Assembly: GCA_900543105.1 (NCBI GenBank)
Contig: UQQA01000037.1
Coordinates: forward strand, 1 to 18,312
Direction: 5' to 3'
Source of the DNA: an uncultured Ruminococcus sp.
GTDB lineage: Bacteria; Bacillota; Clostridia; Oscillospirales; Ruminococcaceae
DNA: 18,312 bases
In this document: positions 1 through 6,754 of the stretch, piece by piece
Numbering within the stretch: position 1 is the first letter of the stretch
How the letters are laid out: every line of letters begins with the position of its first letter
The notes under the pieces: generated by a model
What the model was told of the DNA's origin: nothing
What the model saw: the letters and a program-made list of their open reading frames with translations, nothing else
The model's database searches: none
Translations under genes and position numbers: made by a program

Positions 1-26
1 TTTGATTTGTAACCGAATTGTAACCT

Positions 27-839
27 TTATTCTTTCCAGATCTCCCAATATCTCAGAATTTCGGGAGAAAACTCATCAAATGCCCATGTTCTCGCACTTT
101 TTTCTGGACTTGCAGGGTCATTGATGATGAATCCCGTTTCATCATAGCCGCGGATAACGAATGCGTGACTTCCGAATGTATCGCCTTTCACATTCACAAT
201 GAGCGGTCTGCCCTTATCAAGAATTTCTTTCATCTGATTTTCATCGGGTTTGCCGCTTCCCTCTTCATCGGGGTCAAAGTTGTAGCCGTTGTATTTCAAG
301 CCGATAGCTTCGCAGATGCTTCCGATCTCGCTGTTTCTTACTCCGCCCATAAATCCGCTCGCATCAAGCTCCTCAGCCACTCTTGAAACTCTTACGGGGT
401 CATAATAGCCGTCGCCCGTCAGACCAACATCTGCCATTGAGATGCTTACAACTGCGCAGCCGCCCGAAAAGATATATCTTCCGCCGATAGTTTCATACGC
501 CCAGCGATAGTCGTCCATATAAAAATTCGGTATCGTTCCGCTGTTAAGCTCTTCATCTGTGAACGACATCGTTTTGTAATCGTCCTTATGCTCAAGATAA
601 TTATAAACCATATCGATGAAGTCATCGTCCATATAGTAATAGTCGAGCATTGCCCTTGGGTATTCATCAACGTGTTCAAGGATATATGCCGAGCGTTCGT
701 CCGTTTCGGCATTTTCCGCAAGCTTTCCGTACTGTTCGTGCAGCTTTTGTTTCTTCTCAACGGGAATGAGTAGGATCAGCACTGCAACAACCGCGAGAAT
801 TATTGCCGTGATTATCAGAGCCTTTGTTTTTGTTTTCAT
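27..839 (-). CDS. Membrane-anchored C39-like cysteine peptidase
   Basis: The protein is 270 aa. An N-terminal membrane segment (about residues 7-26) with lysines ahead of it predicts one anchor with the catalytic part outside the cell. The C-terminal half reads as a papain-like Peptidase_C39_2 fold: GGCAVVS at 126-132 supplies the probable nucleophile Cys128, and GSHAFVIRGYDETGFIINDP at 223-242 supplies His225 and the third polar residue (Asp241 or Asn240). Residues 30-110 are acidic and Tyr-rich and were not recognised. A GAGG ribosome site lies 5 nt before the ATG. It sits just after the major pilin terminator with no clear promoter of its own, so it may depend on read-through. The substrate is unknown. 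A link to the pilus or the cell wall is suggested only by position. The fold assignment is good; the activity is inferred. Confidence 0.75.
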   Translation of the reverse strand: MKTKTKALIITAIILAVVAVLILLIPVEKKQKLHEQYGKLAENAETDERSAYILEHVDEYPRAMLDYYYMDDDFIDMVYNYLEHKDDYKTMSFTDEELNSGTIPNFYMDDYRWAYETIGGRYIFSGGCAVVSISMADVGLTGDGYYDPVRVSRVAEELDASGFMGGVRNSEIGSICEAIGLKYNGYNFDPDEEGSGKPDENQMKEILDKGRPLIVNVKGDTFGSHAFVIRGYDETGFIINDPASPEKSARTWAFDEFSPEILRYWEIWKE

Positions 840-862
840 ATTGACCTCACAAATGACTTTAC

Positions 863-894
863 AAAAAAACAGCAGCAGAAAAGTCTGCTGCTGT
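863..894 (-). terminator. Rho-independent terminator after the major pilin gene
   Basis: An 11-bp perfect stem (869-879 with 884-894, ACAGCAGCAGA/TCTGCTGCTGT) has a 4-nt loop. Read leftward, it is followed by a run of T (A tract at 863-869 on the + strand). It ends the pilin transcript about 35 nt after the pilin stop codon. Confidence 0.9.
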
Positions 895-928
895 AAATTT
901 ACTTAATTTCGATCAAGCTTACTGCTCA

Positions 929-1498
929 TCAGGTAGAAGATGTGCCGAGGGAAGGAGCAGGATATACACCGTAGATGTTACCAGCCTTAGCATCGGACTT
1001 CTGTGTGCCTTCTGTGATAGCCTTAACATCATCGGAAGATGTCTTACTGCTGATTACGGTCCAGCCCTGTGATGTTGTTGCATATACAGCAACGGATACA
1101 GAGTAAGTACCGGGGTTGAAGAATGCTCTGCCGTAGCCTGTGAATTCTTCGCCGAGGTATGCAGCGAGGTCAACGTCAGCATCCTGAGGTGTGTTTGTAA
1201 CGCCGTTCCACTGTACAGGGATTACGCCGTTGGAGATCGGGTTAGCTGTTGTATCAACTGTGAGGTAACCTTCAGTTGGTGTAGTGCCAGTCCAAGACCA
1301 GTTAGCGATACCGAGCTGTGTAAGAGCAGAAGCGCAAGCTGTGTGAACCTGCTTAGCACCGGAGTTAGCAGAGGAAATTCTTGCGTTTCTAACGTAACCG
1401 AGCATAGAAGGTACGAGGATAGCTGCAAGAATACCGATGATAGCGATAACTACGATAAGTTCGATAAGGGTAAAGCCCTTAGTTTTTGAATTTCTCAT
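929..1498 (-). CDS. pilA: Type IV major pilin (prepilin, PilA-like)
   Basis: This is the presumed structural subunit of the type IV pilus. The 189-aa product begins with an 8-residue basic leader ending KTKG, followed by FTLIELIVVIAIIGILAAILVPSML. That is the class III signal, cleaved after Gly8 by prepilin peptidase, with Glu5 of the mature protein conserved for assembly. The C-terminal head is rich in Thr, Ser, Gly and Asn. Only one Cys is present (in HTACASAL), so the usual C-terminal disulfide loop is absent. The ATG at 1498 was chosen because AAGGAGG lies 9 nt upstream; an in-frame TTG 21 nt further up would overlap that ribosome site. It is the last gene of its transcript and is followed by a strong terminator. 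The call as major pilin rests on size, typical helix and position, not on expression data. In Ruminococcus albus, type IV pilins have been linked to cellulose adhesion, which is a possible role here. Confidence 0.88.
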   Translation of the reverse strand: MRNSKTKGFTLIELIVVIAIIGILAAILVPSMLGYVRNARISSANSGAKQVHTACASALTQLGIANWSWTGTTPTEGYLTVDTTANPISNGVIPVQWNGVTNTPQDADVDLAAYLGEEFTGYGRAFFNPGTYSVSVAVYATTSQGWTVISSKTSSDDVKAITEGTQKSDAKAGNIYGVYPAPSLGTSST

Positions 1499-1539
1499 GT
1501 GGAAATTCCTCCTTTTCAATATTTAAAATGTTTTTTATT

Positions 1540-1560
1540 AAAACCGAACCAAGCGGTTTT
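1540..1560 (-). other. Intercistronic hairpin between the two pilin genes
   Basis: A 7-bp inverted repeat (AAAACCG at 1540-1546, CGGTTTT at 1554-1560) with a 7-nt loop lies 10-30 nt after the 264-aa prepilin stop. Read leftward it is followed by TTTTAATAAAAAA rather than a clean U tract. It is therefore a weak terminator or an mRNA processing/stability hairpin that could set the ratio of the two pilins. Confidence 0.5.
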
Positions 1561-1569
1561 ATACTGAAA

Positions 1570-2364
1570 TTATGAGTAAGACACGGTTGTTCCCGATACA
1601 TCATCGAGGAACGGATAATATCCTACGGCTGTACCCGTTGCTGCCGACATAAATGTGCCGTCATCAAGAGCCTTTCCGGAATATATTCTCTTCTGTGCGA
1701 AAATATTCTGACAGAACGGAACTCTTCCGTTTGAAGCAGTCATAATATCTGTGCTGCCCGAGCTTTTTGTCTTGAACATCGGAACAAAATCAGCAATACC
1801 GTTTGCCGAATTCTGAACCTTCTGATAATCTTCAATATAGACAACACTGTCAACGACCCAGTCTTCCATATCGATAGCCGCATAAACATATCCAGTGAAA
1901 TCCGTTGAAAGATTATCGGTTATATATTTTGCAAGCTTACGGAATTTTTTCTCCGTATCAGTTGACGCAGAAACTGCATTCGGATAATCATATGAAAGTG
2001 TAACCGAAGTTGAGCCGTCTGTGATCACAAGATCGTTTGCACTTGTCATCAGACCGTTATCCATTACAAAGCTCAGTGTGACATATTTGGTAAAGGTTCC
2101 GCCTGCGCCGTATTCGGTCGGGTCAAGAAGATCGCCTTCATTTTTCACTTCCATCTGAACGAGAGTGTTCTGGATCCCTGTATAGACTTCCTGAGCTGTA
2201 TTTCTTGCCGCTTCAAGCCTTGAATCGCGGACAAGACCGCCTGTTATTATTGAGATTATTCCTGCGAGTATCGCAAGTATCGCAATAACGATGAGAAGTT
2301 CAATGAGTGTAAAGCCCTTTAAGCTTTTTGCGGAGGACTTACCGCAGTTTTTGTTACTGTCCAT
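1570..2364 (-). CDS. Type IV prepilin, promoter-proximal partner of the major pilin
   Basis: The 264-aa prepilin has a 17-residue leader ending KSLKG, cleaved before FTLIELLIVIAILAILAGIISIITGG; Glu5 of the mature protein is present. The mature head of about 220 residues is larger than the major pilin's and was not assigned to a named minor pilin family. The ATG at 2364 is preceded by TTAGGAGGAG at good spacing. A longer reading from a GTG would bury that ribosome site. The leader is longer than those of the other three classical prepilins here (7-8 residues) and contains a Cys. The gene is directly downstream of the strongest promoter in the locus and upstream of pilA with a small hairpin between, so it may be an abundant subunit or a second major pilin. 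It could also be a pseudopilin initiating assembly. Confidence 0.82.
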   Translation of the reverse strand: MDSNKNCGKSSAKSLKGFTLIELLIVIAILAILAGIISIITGGLVRDSRLEAARNTAQEVYTGIQNTLVQMEVKNEGDLLDPTEYGAGGTFTKYVTLSFVMDNGLMTSANDLVITDGSTSVTLSYDYPNAVSASTDTEKKFRKLAKYITDNLSTDFTGYVYAAIDMEDWVVDSVVYIEDYQKVQNSANGIADFVPMFKTKSSGSTDIMTASNGRVPFCQNIFAQKRIYSGKALDDGTFMSAATGTAVGYYPFLDDVSGTTVSYS

Positions 2365-2423
2365 TGGGAATCTCCTCCTAATAAGTTTCACACTTTTTAT
2401 TTAGTGTTCTCTTACTGTTTATT

Positions 2424-2452
2424 ATTATATAGCGTGAACATTGATTTGTCAA
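2424..2452 (-). promoter_or_regulatory. Consensus sigma-A promoter for the pilin genes
   Basis: On the minus strand TTGACA (2447-2452) is separated by exactly 17 bp from TATAAT (2424-2429). Both hexamers match the consensus fully. Transcription should begin near 2417, leaving a leader of about 50 nt before the prepilin ATG at 2364. That leader contains a small ACACT/AGTGT inverted repeat. Confidence 0.88.
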
Positions 2453-2471
2453 TGGATTTTATAATATTTTT

Positions 2472-2523
2472 CCACTAAAAATGTGAATTTGTGTATAATT
2501 TCTTTTTATCACTAAAATTGTGA
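2472..2523. promoter_or_regulatory. Two 15-bp near-identical dyad sites upstream of the pilin promoter
   Basis: CCACTAAAAATGTGA (2472-2486) and TCACTAAAATTGTGA (2509-2523) differ at two of 15 positions. Each has a CAC/GTG dyad (TCAC...GTGA in the second). They start 37 bp apart, about 20-70 bp upstream of the -35 box. This is where an activator would bind, but no regulator gene is present in the window. Confidence 0.4.
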
Positions 2524-2561
2524 TTATTTTTTGACATTTTGACTAAAGTATTAATAAACGC

Positions 2562-2662
2562 AAACGTTTTCTTATACTCTTGGTAAAATGCATATAAGTT
2601 CCGCCGAAGTATGTGCTTTTTTGTTGAAAACGTTTATGCAAAAATCACACTTTTTCTTCGGC
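2562..2662. repeat. Interlocked inverted repeats and paired AAACGTTT palindromes after pilT
   Basis: AAACGTTTTC (2562-2571) is the reverse complement of GAAAACGTTT (2626-2635). GCCGAAG (2603-2609) is the reverse complement of CTTCGGC (2656-2662). The two pairs interleave, so as RNA they could form a pseudoknot-like or alternative fold. As DNA, each first-pair arm holds the 8-bp palindrome AAACGTTT, of the type seen in LacI/CcpA-family operators. This is the pilT 3' region and far-upstream pilin region; I see no standard terminator for pilT. Confidence 0.45.
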
Positions 2663-2677
2663 AGAAACCATAAGAAA

Positions 2678-3805
2678 TCAGAAGCGGTTCATTCCGGGAG
2701 CGCCGCCCGCACCCTTGAGGTAACGCTCATATTCAGCGATATCAAGGCTCTTTTCACGGGCATTTGTGTCTGTGATAACGCCGTCTTTAACAAGACGTGC
2801 AAGCTCCTGATCGAGGCAGACCATTCCCTCTTTCTTACCCGTCTGGATAGCTGTCTGGATAAGGTGTACCTTGTTATCACGAACCATTGCCTTAACAGCA
2901 TCGGTAGCGTTAAGAATTTCGAGGGCAGCGATTCGTCCCGTGCCGTCAGCCTTAGGGATAAGGGTCTGGGCGATGATGCCTACGAGGACTGTTGCGAGCT
3001 GCGAACGTATCTGGTTCTGCTGATGTGCAGGGAAAACGTCGATGATACGGTTGATAGTATCGGCTGCACACGTTGTATGAAGTGTGGACATTACAAGGTG
3101 TCCCGTTTCAGCGGCGGTAACAGCGGCGTTGATGGTTTCAAAGTCTCTCATTTCTCCGACGAGGATAACGTCAGGGTCTTCACGGAGTGCGGCACGCAGG
3201 GACATTGCGAACGATTCAACGTCGTCGCCGATCTCTCTCTGGTTTACCATGCAGCGCTTATGCTCGTGAACGTACTCGATAGGGTCTTCGACGGTGATGA
3301 TATGCGCCGAACGGTTGATATTTACATAGTCGATCATAGCTGCGAGAGTTGTGGATTTACCTGAACCTGTAGGGCCTGTTACAAGAATAAGTCCACGGGG
3401 GCGCATTGCGAATTCGCCGAGGATAGGCGGCAGGTCGAGGTCGGCAAGTGACGGGATATCGTTTCTGAGAAGACGGATAGAGATAGCCGTGTTGCCCTTC
3501 TGGTGGTAAACGTTGACTCTGTGACGGTAGCCTCTCTTTGTAACGTAGGAGAAGTCGGTATCGACCTTGTTCTTGATATTTTCAAGCTGTCTGCCGTTTG
3601 TCATCTGTTCAACGATCTTCATGATAGCGGCTTCGGTCATCTCGGGATAAGATGCAAGTCTGCGGAGCGAGCCGTGAAGACGGACTACGGGCGCGATCTT
3701 CGTTGTGAAATGCACGTCGGAGCAGCCGAGAACTCGAGCTTCGTCAAGGATCTTGTTGATGTTGATGACTACTTTTTCGGGAGCTTTGGTTTCCATTTCT
3801 GCCAT
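2678..3805 (-). CDS. pilT: Type IV pilus retraction ATPase PilT
   Basis: This hexameric cytoplasmic ATPase drives pilus depolymerisation and so twitching or retraction. Visible in the 375-aa protein are Walker A GPTGSGKST (144-152), the Asp box VEDPIE (172-177), Walker B DVILVGEMRD (212-221), the His box STLHTT (240-245), and an AVKAMVRD segment (303-310). The last matches the AIRNLIRE motif that sets PilT apart from PilB. Length is typical of PilT, and there is no N-terminal GspE domain and no Zn tetracysteine. The ATG at 3805 was chosen because AAAGGAA lies about 10 nt upstream; a TTG three codons earlier is too close to it. It lies 50 nt after pilB, so the two motors are probably co-transcribed. 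All catalytic motifs look intact. The Gly-rich tail after residue 364 may be flexible. Confidence 0.95.
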   Translation of the reverse strand: MAEMETKAPEKVVININKILDEARVLGCSDVHFTTKIAPVVRLHGSLRRLASYPEMTEAAIMKIVEQMTNGRQLENIKNKVDTDFSYVTKRGYRHRVNVYHQKGNTAISIRLLRNDIPSLADLDLPPILGEFAMRPRGLILVTGPTGSGKSTTLAAMIDYVNINRSAHIITVEDPIEYVHEHKRCMVNQREIGDDVESFAMSLRAALREDPDVILVGEMRDFETINAAVTAAETGHLVMSTLHTTCAADTINRIIDVFPAHQQNQIRSQLATVLVGIIAQTLIPKADGTGRIAALEILNATDAVKAMVRDNKVHLIQTAIQTGKKEGMVCLDQELARLVKDGVITDTNAREKSLDIAEYERYLKGAGGAPGMNRF

Positions 3806-3855
3806 TTGATTCAATTCCTTTCAAGATTATATGTTTGAATATATAATAGTATATT

Positions 3856-5544
3856 TTATACTGCGTATGTAACTCTGACAAGTTCGTCCATTGTGGTCTT
3901 ACCCTGCTGAACGAGTTCCGAAACGTTGTCACGGAGGAGCTTTGTACCCTGCTTTGCGGCGAGGGCTGCAATAGCGTCGGTCTTTCCGCCGTTTGCGATA
4001 AGGCTGCTCATTTCCGTTGTGCAGGTGAGGACTTCGTGGATAGCGGTACGTCCCGTGTAACCCGTGTTATTGCACTTAGGGCAGCCGCAGGCATCATAAA
4101 TTGTGATAGGTGCGCTGATACCCATAAGTTCGTCCTCTTCGGGGGTGGACATACGCGGTGTGCGGCAGTCTTCGCAGATCTTTTTAACAAGTCGCTGTGC
4201 AACGATGCCGATAAGCGAAGTAGCGACCATATACGGTGCAACGCCCATATCCACAAGACGGGTAACGGTCGATGCGGAATCGTTTGTATGAAGTGTCGAG
4301 AGAACCATATGACCGGTGATAGCAGCTCTGATAGCGATCTCGGCTGTTTCCTGGTCACGCATTTCACCGATCATTACGATATCAGGGTCCTGACGGAGGA
4401 TAGAACGGAGGGCAGCGGAGAATGTCATGCCTGCCTTAGCGTTTACCTGACACTGATTGATGCCTTCGATATCTTTTTCGACAGGGTCTTCGACCGTAAC
4501 TACGTTTACGTTCGGCTTTGCAAGCTCACCGAGAGCGGCGTAAAGAGTGGTTGTTTTACCTGAACCGGTAGGTCCCGTTACGAGCATAACGCCCTGCGGA
4601 ACTTTGATAAGCTTGGAGAATCTCTGATAATTGTAATCGGTCATACCGAGGTCTGTGATCTTACGGAGGGCAACATTACCCGTTGAAAGGATACGGATAA
4701 CGACCTTTTCACCGTTTACCATCGGGAGGTTAGATACACGGACATCGAGCGTTGTTCCGTCAACGACCTGAGAGAAACGTCCGTCCTGCGGTACACGCTT
4801 TTCTGCGATGTTCATACCGCTTATAATTTTAAGTCTTGTAACGAGTGCATTATGTACAACGTTGGAAACGTTCATAAGCTCGATAAGGTCGCCGTTTACT
4901 CTGATACGGATCCTGGTAAAGGTCTTGAACGGCTCGATATGGATATCCGTTGCGCCTGCACGGAACGAGTTTTCAACGATAGTTGTTGCGAGCTTAACGA
5001 TAGGAGCGTTGTCGATTCTGTCTGCGGATTCGTCATCGATGCTGTTGAGGTCATCATCTGCGAACTGGCTCGTAACGCTGTCGAGGATAGCGCCCGTGTT
5101 CTGCATCGAATAGCATTTGCCGATAGCCTTTGTGATAGCTTCCTTTGTTGCGAGGACAGGAACAACGTCCATTCCCGTTGAAACCTTGATATCTTCAAAG
5201 ATATAGAAGTTTACAGGGTCGTGCGAAGCAACGGTAAGTCTTTTGCCCGTTACCTTTATCGCGATGATAGTATGCTTCTTTGCGAGCGCTTCGGGTATCT
5301 TCTTAACGGCTTCGATATCGATGTTGACTTCGGGATCGTTAAGGTCAACGAACGGAACATTGAGCTTCTTTGCGAGGATCTGCGCGAACTGAATGTCGGT
5401 AACGTATCCGAGCTGGATAACATAGTCGCCGAAAAATTTACCGGGGACGTTCTCCTCCTTTTTAACGTCAAGAACGTGCTGGAGCTGTTCTTCGGTAATG
5501 ACACCCTCATTGACCATATATTGTCCTATTGGGATATTCTTCAT
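3856..5544 (-). CDS. pilB: Type IV pilus assembly ATPase PilB (GspE family)
   Basis: This cytoplasmic hexameric ATPase powers pilin polymerisation through PilC. The 562-aa protein has an N-terminal GspE_N/MshEN-type domain (about 1-150; QYMVNEGVITEEQL, GDYVIQLGYVT), which in relatives can bind cyclic-di-GMP. Then come Walker A GPTGSGKTT (324-332), the Asp box VTVEDPVE (349-356), Walker B DIVMIGEMRD (388-397) and the His box STLHTND (416-422). The Zn-binding cysteines C457-x2-C460 and C488-x2-C491 are typical of PilB/GspE and absent from PilT. The ATG at 5544 has GGAG about 9 nt upstream and gives a normal PilB N-terminus; a GTG 45 nt earlier adds residues without homology. The gene diverges from pilD and is followed by pilT. 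Confidence 0.95.
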   Translation of the reverse strand: MKNIPIGQYMVNEGVITEEQLQHVLDVKKEENVPGKFFGDYVIQLGYVTDIQFAQILAKKLNVPFVDLNDPEVNIDIEAVKKIPEALAKKHTIIAIKVTGKRLTVASHDPVNFYIFEDIKVSTGMDVVPVLATKEAITKAIGKCYSMQNTGAILDSVTSQFADDDLNSIDDESADRIDNAPIVKLATTIVENSFRAGATDIHIEPFKTFTRIRIRVNGDLIELMNVSNVVHNALVTRLKIISGMNIAEKRVPQDGRFSQVVDGTTLDVRVSNLPMVNGEKVVIRILSTGNVALRKITDLGMTDYNYQRFSKLIKVPQGVMLVTGPTGSGKTTTLYAALGELAKPNVNVVTVEDPVEKDIEGINQCQVNAKAGMTFSAALRSILRQDPDIVMIGEMRDQETAEIAIRAAITGHMVLSTLHTNDSASTVTRLVDMGVAPYMVATSLIGIVAQRLVKKICEDCRTPRMSTPEEDELMGISAPITIYDACGCPKCNNTGYTGRTAIHEVLTCTTEMSSLIANGGKTDAIAALAAKQGTKLLRDNVSELVQQGKTTMDELVRVTYAV

Positions 5545-5611
5545 ATATATATTCTCCGTTTCTCCGTGACTGATTTTTGTGCCGCTCACGGTGCGGATTT
5601 AAAAATTGCTA

Positions 5612-5640
5612 TTGAAAAAATTGAAATTATATGTTAAGAT
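5612..5640 (+). promoter_or_regulatory. Promoter for the prepilin peptidase gene
   Basis: TTGAAA (5612-5617), a 17-bp spacer and TAAGAT (5635-5640) precede the pilD ribosome site TAAAGGAG (5671-5678) and the ATG at 5688. Its -35/-10 span encloses the -10 box of the opposing pilB promoter. Confidence 0.65.
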
Positions 5641-5653
5641 ATTGTTTAAGCAA
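5626..5653 (-). promoter_or_regulatory. Promoter for pilB-pilT, overlapping the pilD promoter
   Basis: On the minus strand TTGCTT (5648-5653), a 16-bp spacer and a perfect TATAAT (5626-5631) precede pilB by about 80 bp. The leader can form a CCGTGA/TCACGG stem (5564-5569 with 5586-5591). The two divergent promoters share about 15 bp, so polymerase could hardly occupy both at once. Confidence 0.62.
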
Positions 5654-5687
5654 ATATCAAATTTTCACTGTAAAGGAGTTTTTGCAA

Positions 5688-6695
5688 ATGAACATTGCCT
5701 TTGCCGCATCAGAAATGATCGGTCTGCAGATTGGTATCTATGTAATGGTGTTCCTTTTCGGGATCACGATCGGAAGCTTTTTGAATGTATGTATATTCAG
5801 GCTTCCCGCGGGTGAATCACTCATCAAGCGGAATTCACACTGTATGACCTGCGGCGCGGAGATAAAGCGATATGATCTTATCCCGCTTTTCAGCTGGCTC
5901 ATACTCGGGGGAAAATGCCGTTCCTGCGGCGCGAAGATATCGGGAAGATATCCGCTTGTCGAAGGATTGACGGGTGTGCTTTTCGTACTGGTCTACACTC
6001 AGTATGATCTTATCACCGACGGACTTATTTATCCTGCCGTTGTCTGCCTTTTCATCGCAGGCGTGATAGTTATCGGATTTGAGGATCTTGATACGCAGGA
6101 AATGTCGGTGTGCGTGCTTGTTTACCTCGGAATTGAAGCATTTGTGACGAGAGTTCTCTCGGTACTTCTTCCGACAGCGTTCAGAGGGAACGATGTTCCG
6201 CTCGCTGACGGCATCATCGGACTTTTCGCAGTAAGCGTTCCGCTTCTTCTCATCGGTTTCGTGTTCACGCCGCTTATCTACATATTATTTATAAGCGAAG
6301 ATCACAAAACTGTAAGAAAGCTGAAAAAACGTCTTGCAAAAGAGAAGCTGAACGAAAAGGAAACTGAAAAGCTTACCAAGCTTCTTGATGAAACTCTTGA
6401 AAAGATCAAGGAAAAAGGTCCTGTTTACGGATTTGGAATGGGTGATATACTGTTTATGGCTGCAGGCGGTCTGATGTTCGGCTGGAAAGCGGCTGTTGTA
6501 GCACTTTTCATCGCAATAATCATCGGAGCGGTCGCTGCCGTTATCATCAAGGTCAAAAACAAGGATAAAGAGGATGCTGACAACGCATTTGCGTTCGGCC
6601 CGTGCCTTGCAGTTGGGCTTGTCTGTGCATCATTCTTCGGAACTGAGCTTTTCGATATGTACTGGACTGCTATGACAGTTCCTCAGGTAATGTGA
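5688..6695 (+). CDS. pilD: Prepilin peptidase / N-methyltransferase PilD (A24 family)
   Basis: This integral-membrane aspartyl protease cuts the class III leaders of the prepilins and usually N-methylates the new Phe1. The 335-aa protein has the N-terminal motif GSFLNVCIFRLP (29-40) and two CxxC pairs (C52/C55 and C77/C80) framing a cytoplasmic Zn-binding loop ending RYPLVE. Candidate catalytic aspartates are Asp133 in GFEDLDTQE and Asp253 in GFGMGD. A FGPCLA motif lies at 303-308, and about eight hydrophobic segments are visible. Two oddities stand out. A highly charged, probably helical insert (about 204-245) lies before the second Asp. The usual IPD after the first Asp is replaced by EMS. 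The ATG at 5688 was chosen because AAAGGAG precedes it at 9 nt; an ATG at 5631 overlaps the promoter. It is the only rightward gene of the pilus locus and probably serves all the prepilins here. Confidence 0.93.
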   Translation: MNIAFAASEMIGLQIGIYVMVFLFGITIGSFLNVCIFRLPAGESLIKRNSHCMTCGAEIKRYDLIPLFSWLILGGKCRSCGAKISGRYPLVEGLTGVLFVLVYTQYDLITDGLIYPAVVCLFIAGVIVIGFEDLDTQEMSVCVLVYLGIEAFVTRVLSVLLPTAFRGNDVPLADGIIGLFAVSVPLLLIGFVFTPLIYILFISEDHKTVRKLKKRLAKEKLNEKETEKLTKLLDETLEKIKEKGPVYGFGMGDILFMAAGGLMFGWKAAVVALFIAIIIGAVAAVIIKVKNKDKEDADNAFAFGPCLAVGLVCASFFGTELFDMYWTAMTVPQVM

Positions 6696-6709
6696 GCAAA
6701 CCGATCATA

Positions 6710-6744
6710 TCGGGGGTGTGCTTATGCGCACCCCCGAATTTTTT
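6710..6744 (+). terminator. Terminator after pilD
   Basis: A 12-bp stem with one G-U pair (6710-6721 with 6726-6737, TCGGGGGTGTGC/GCGCACCCCCGA) and a TTAT loop is followed by ATTTTTT. It separates pilD from the convergent minor-pilin operon. Read leftward it lacks a U tract. Confidence 0.9.
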
Positions 6745-6754
6745 ATTCGATCGA

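Noticed and set aside
2588..3364. Long plus-strand open frame opposite pilT
   Set aside because: It is antisense to an intact pilT with all ATPase motifs; the translation is Cys- and Ser-rich with no family pattern and no suitable ribosome site.
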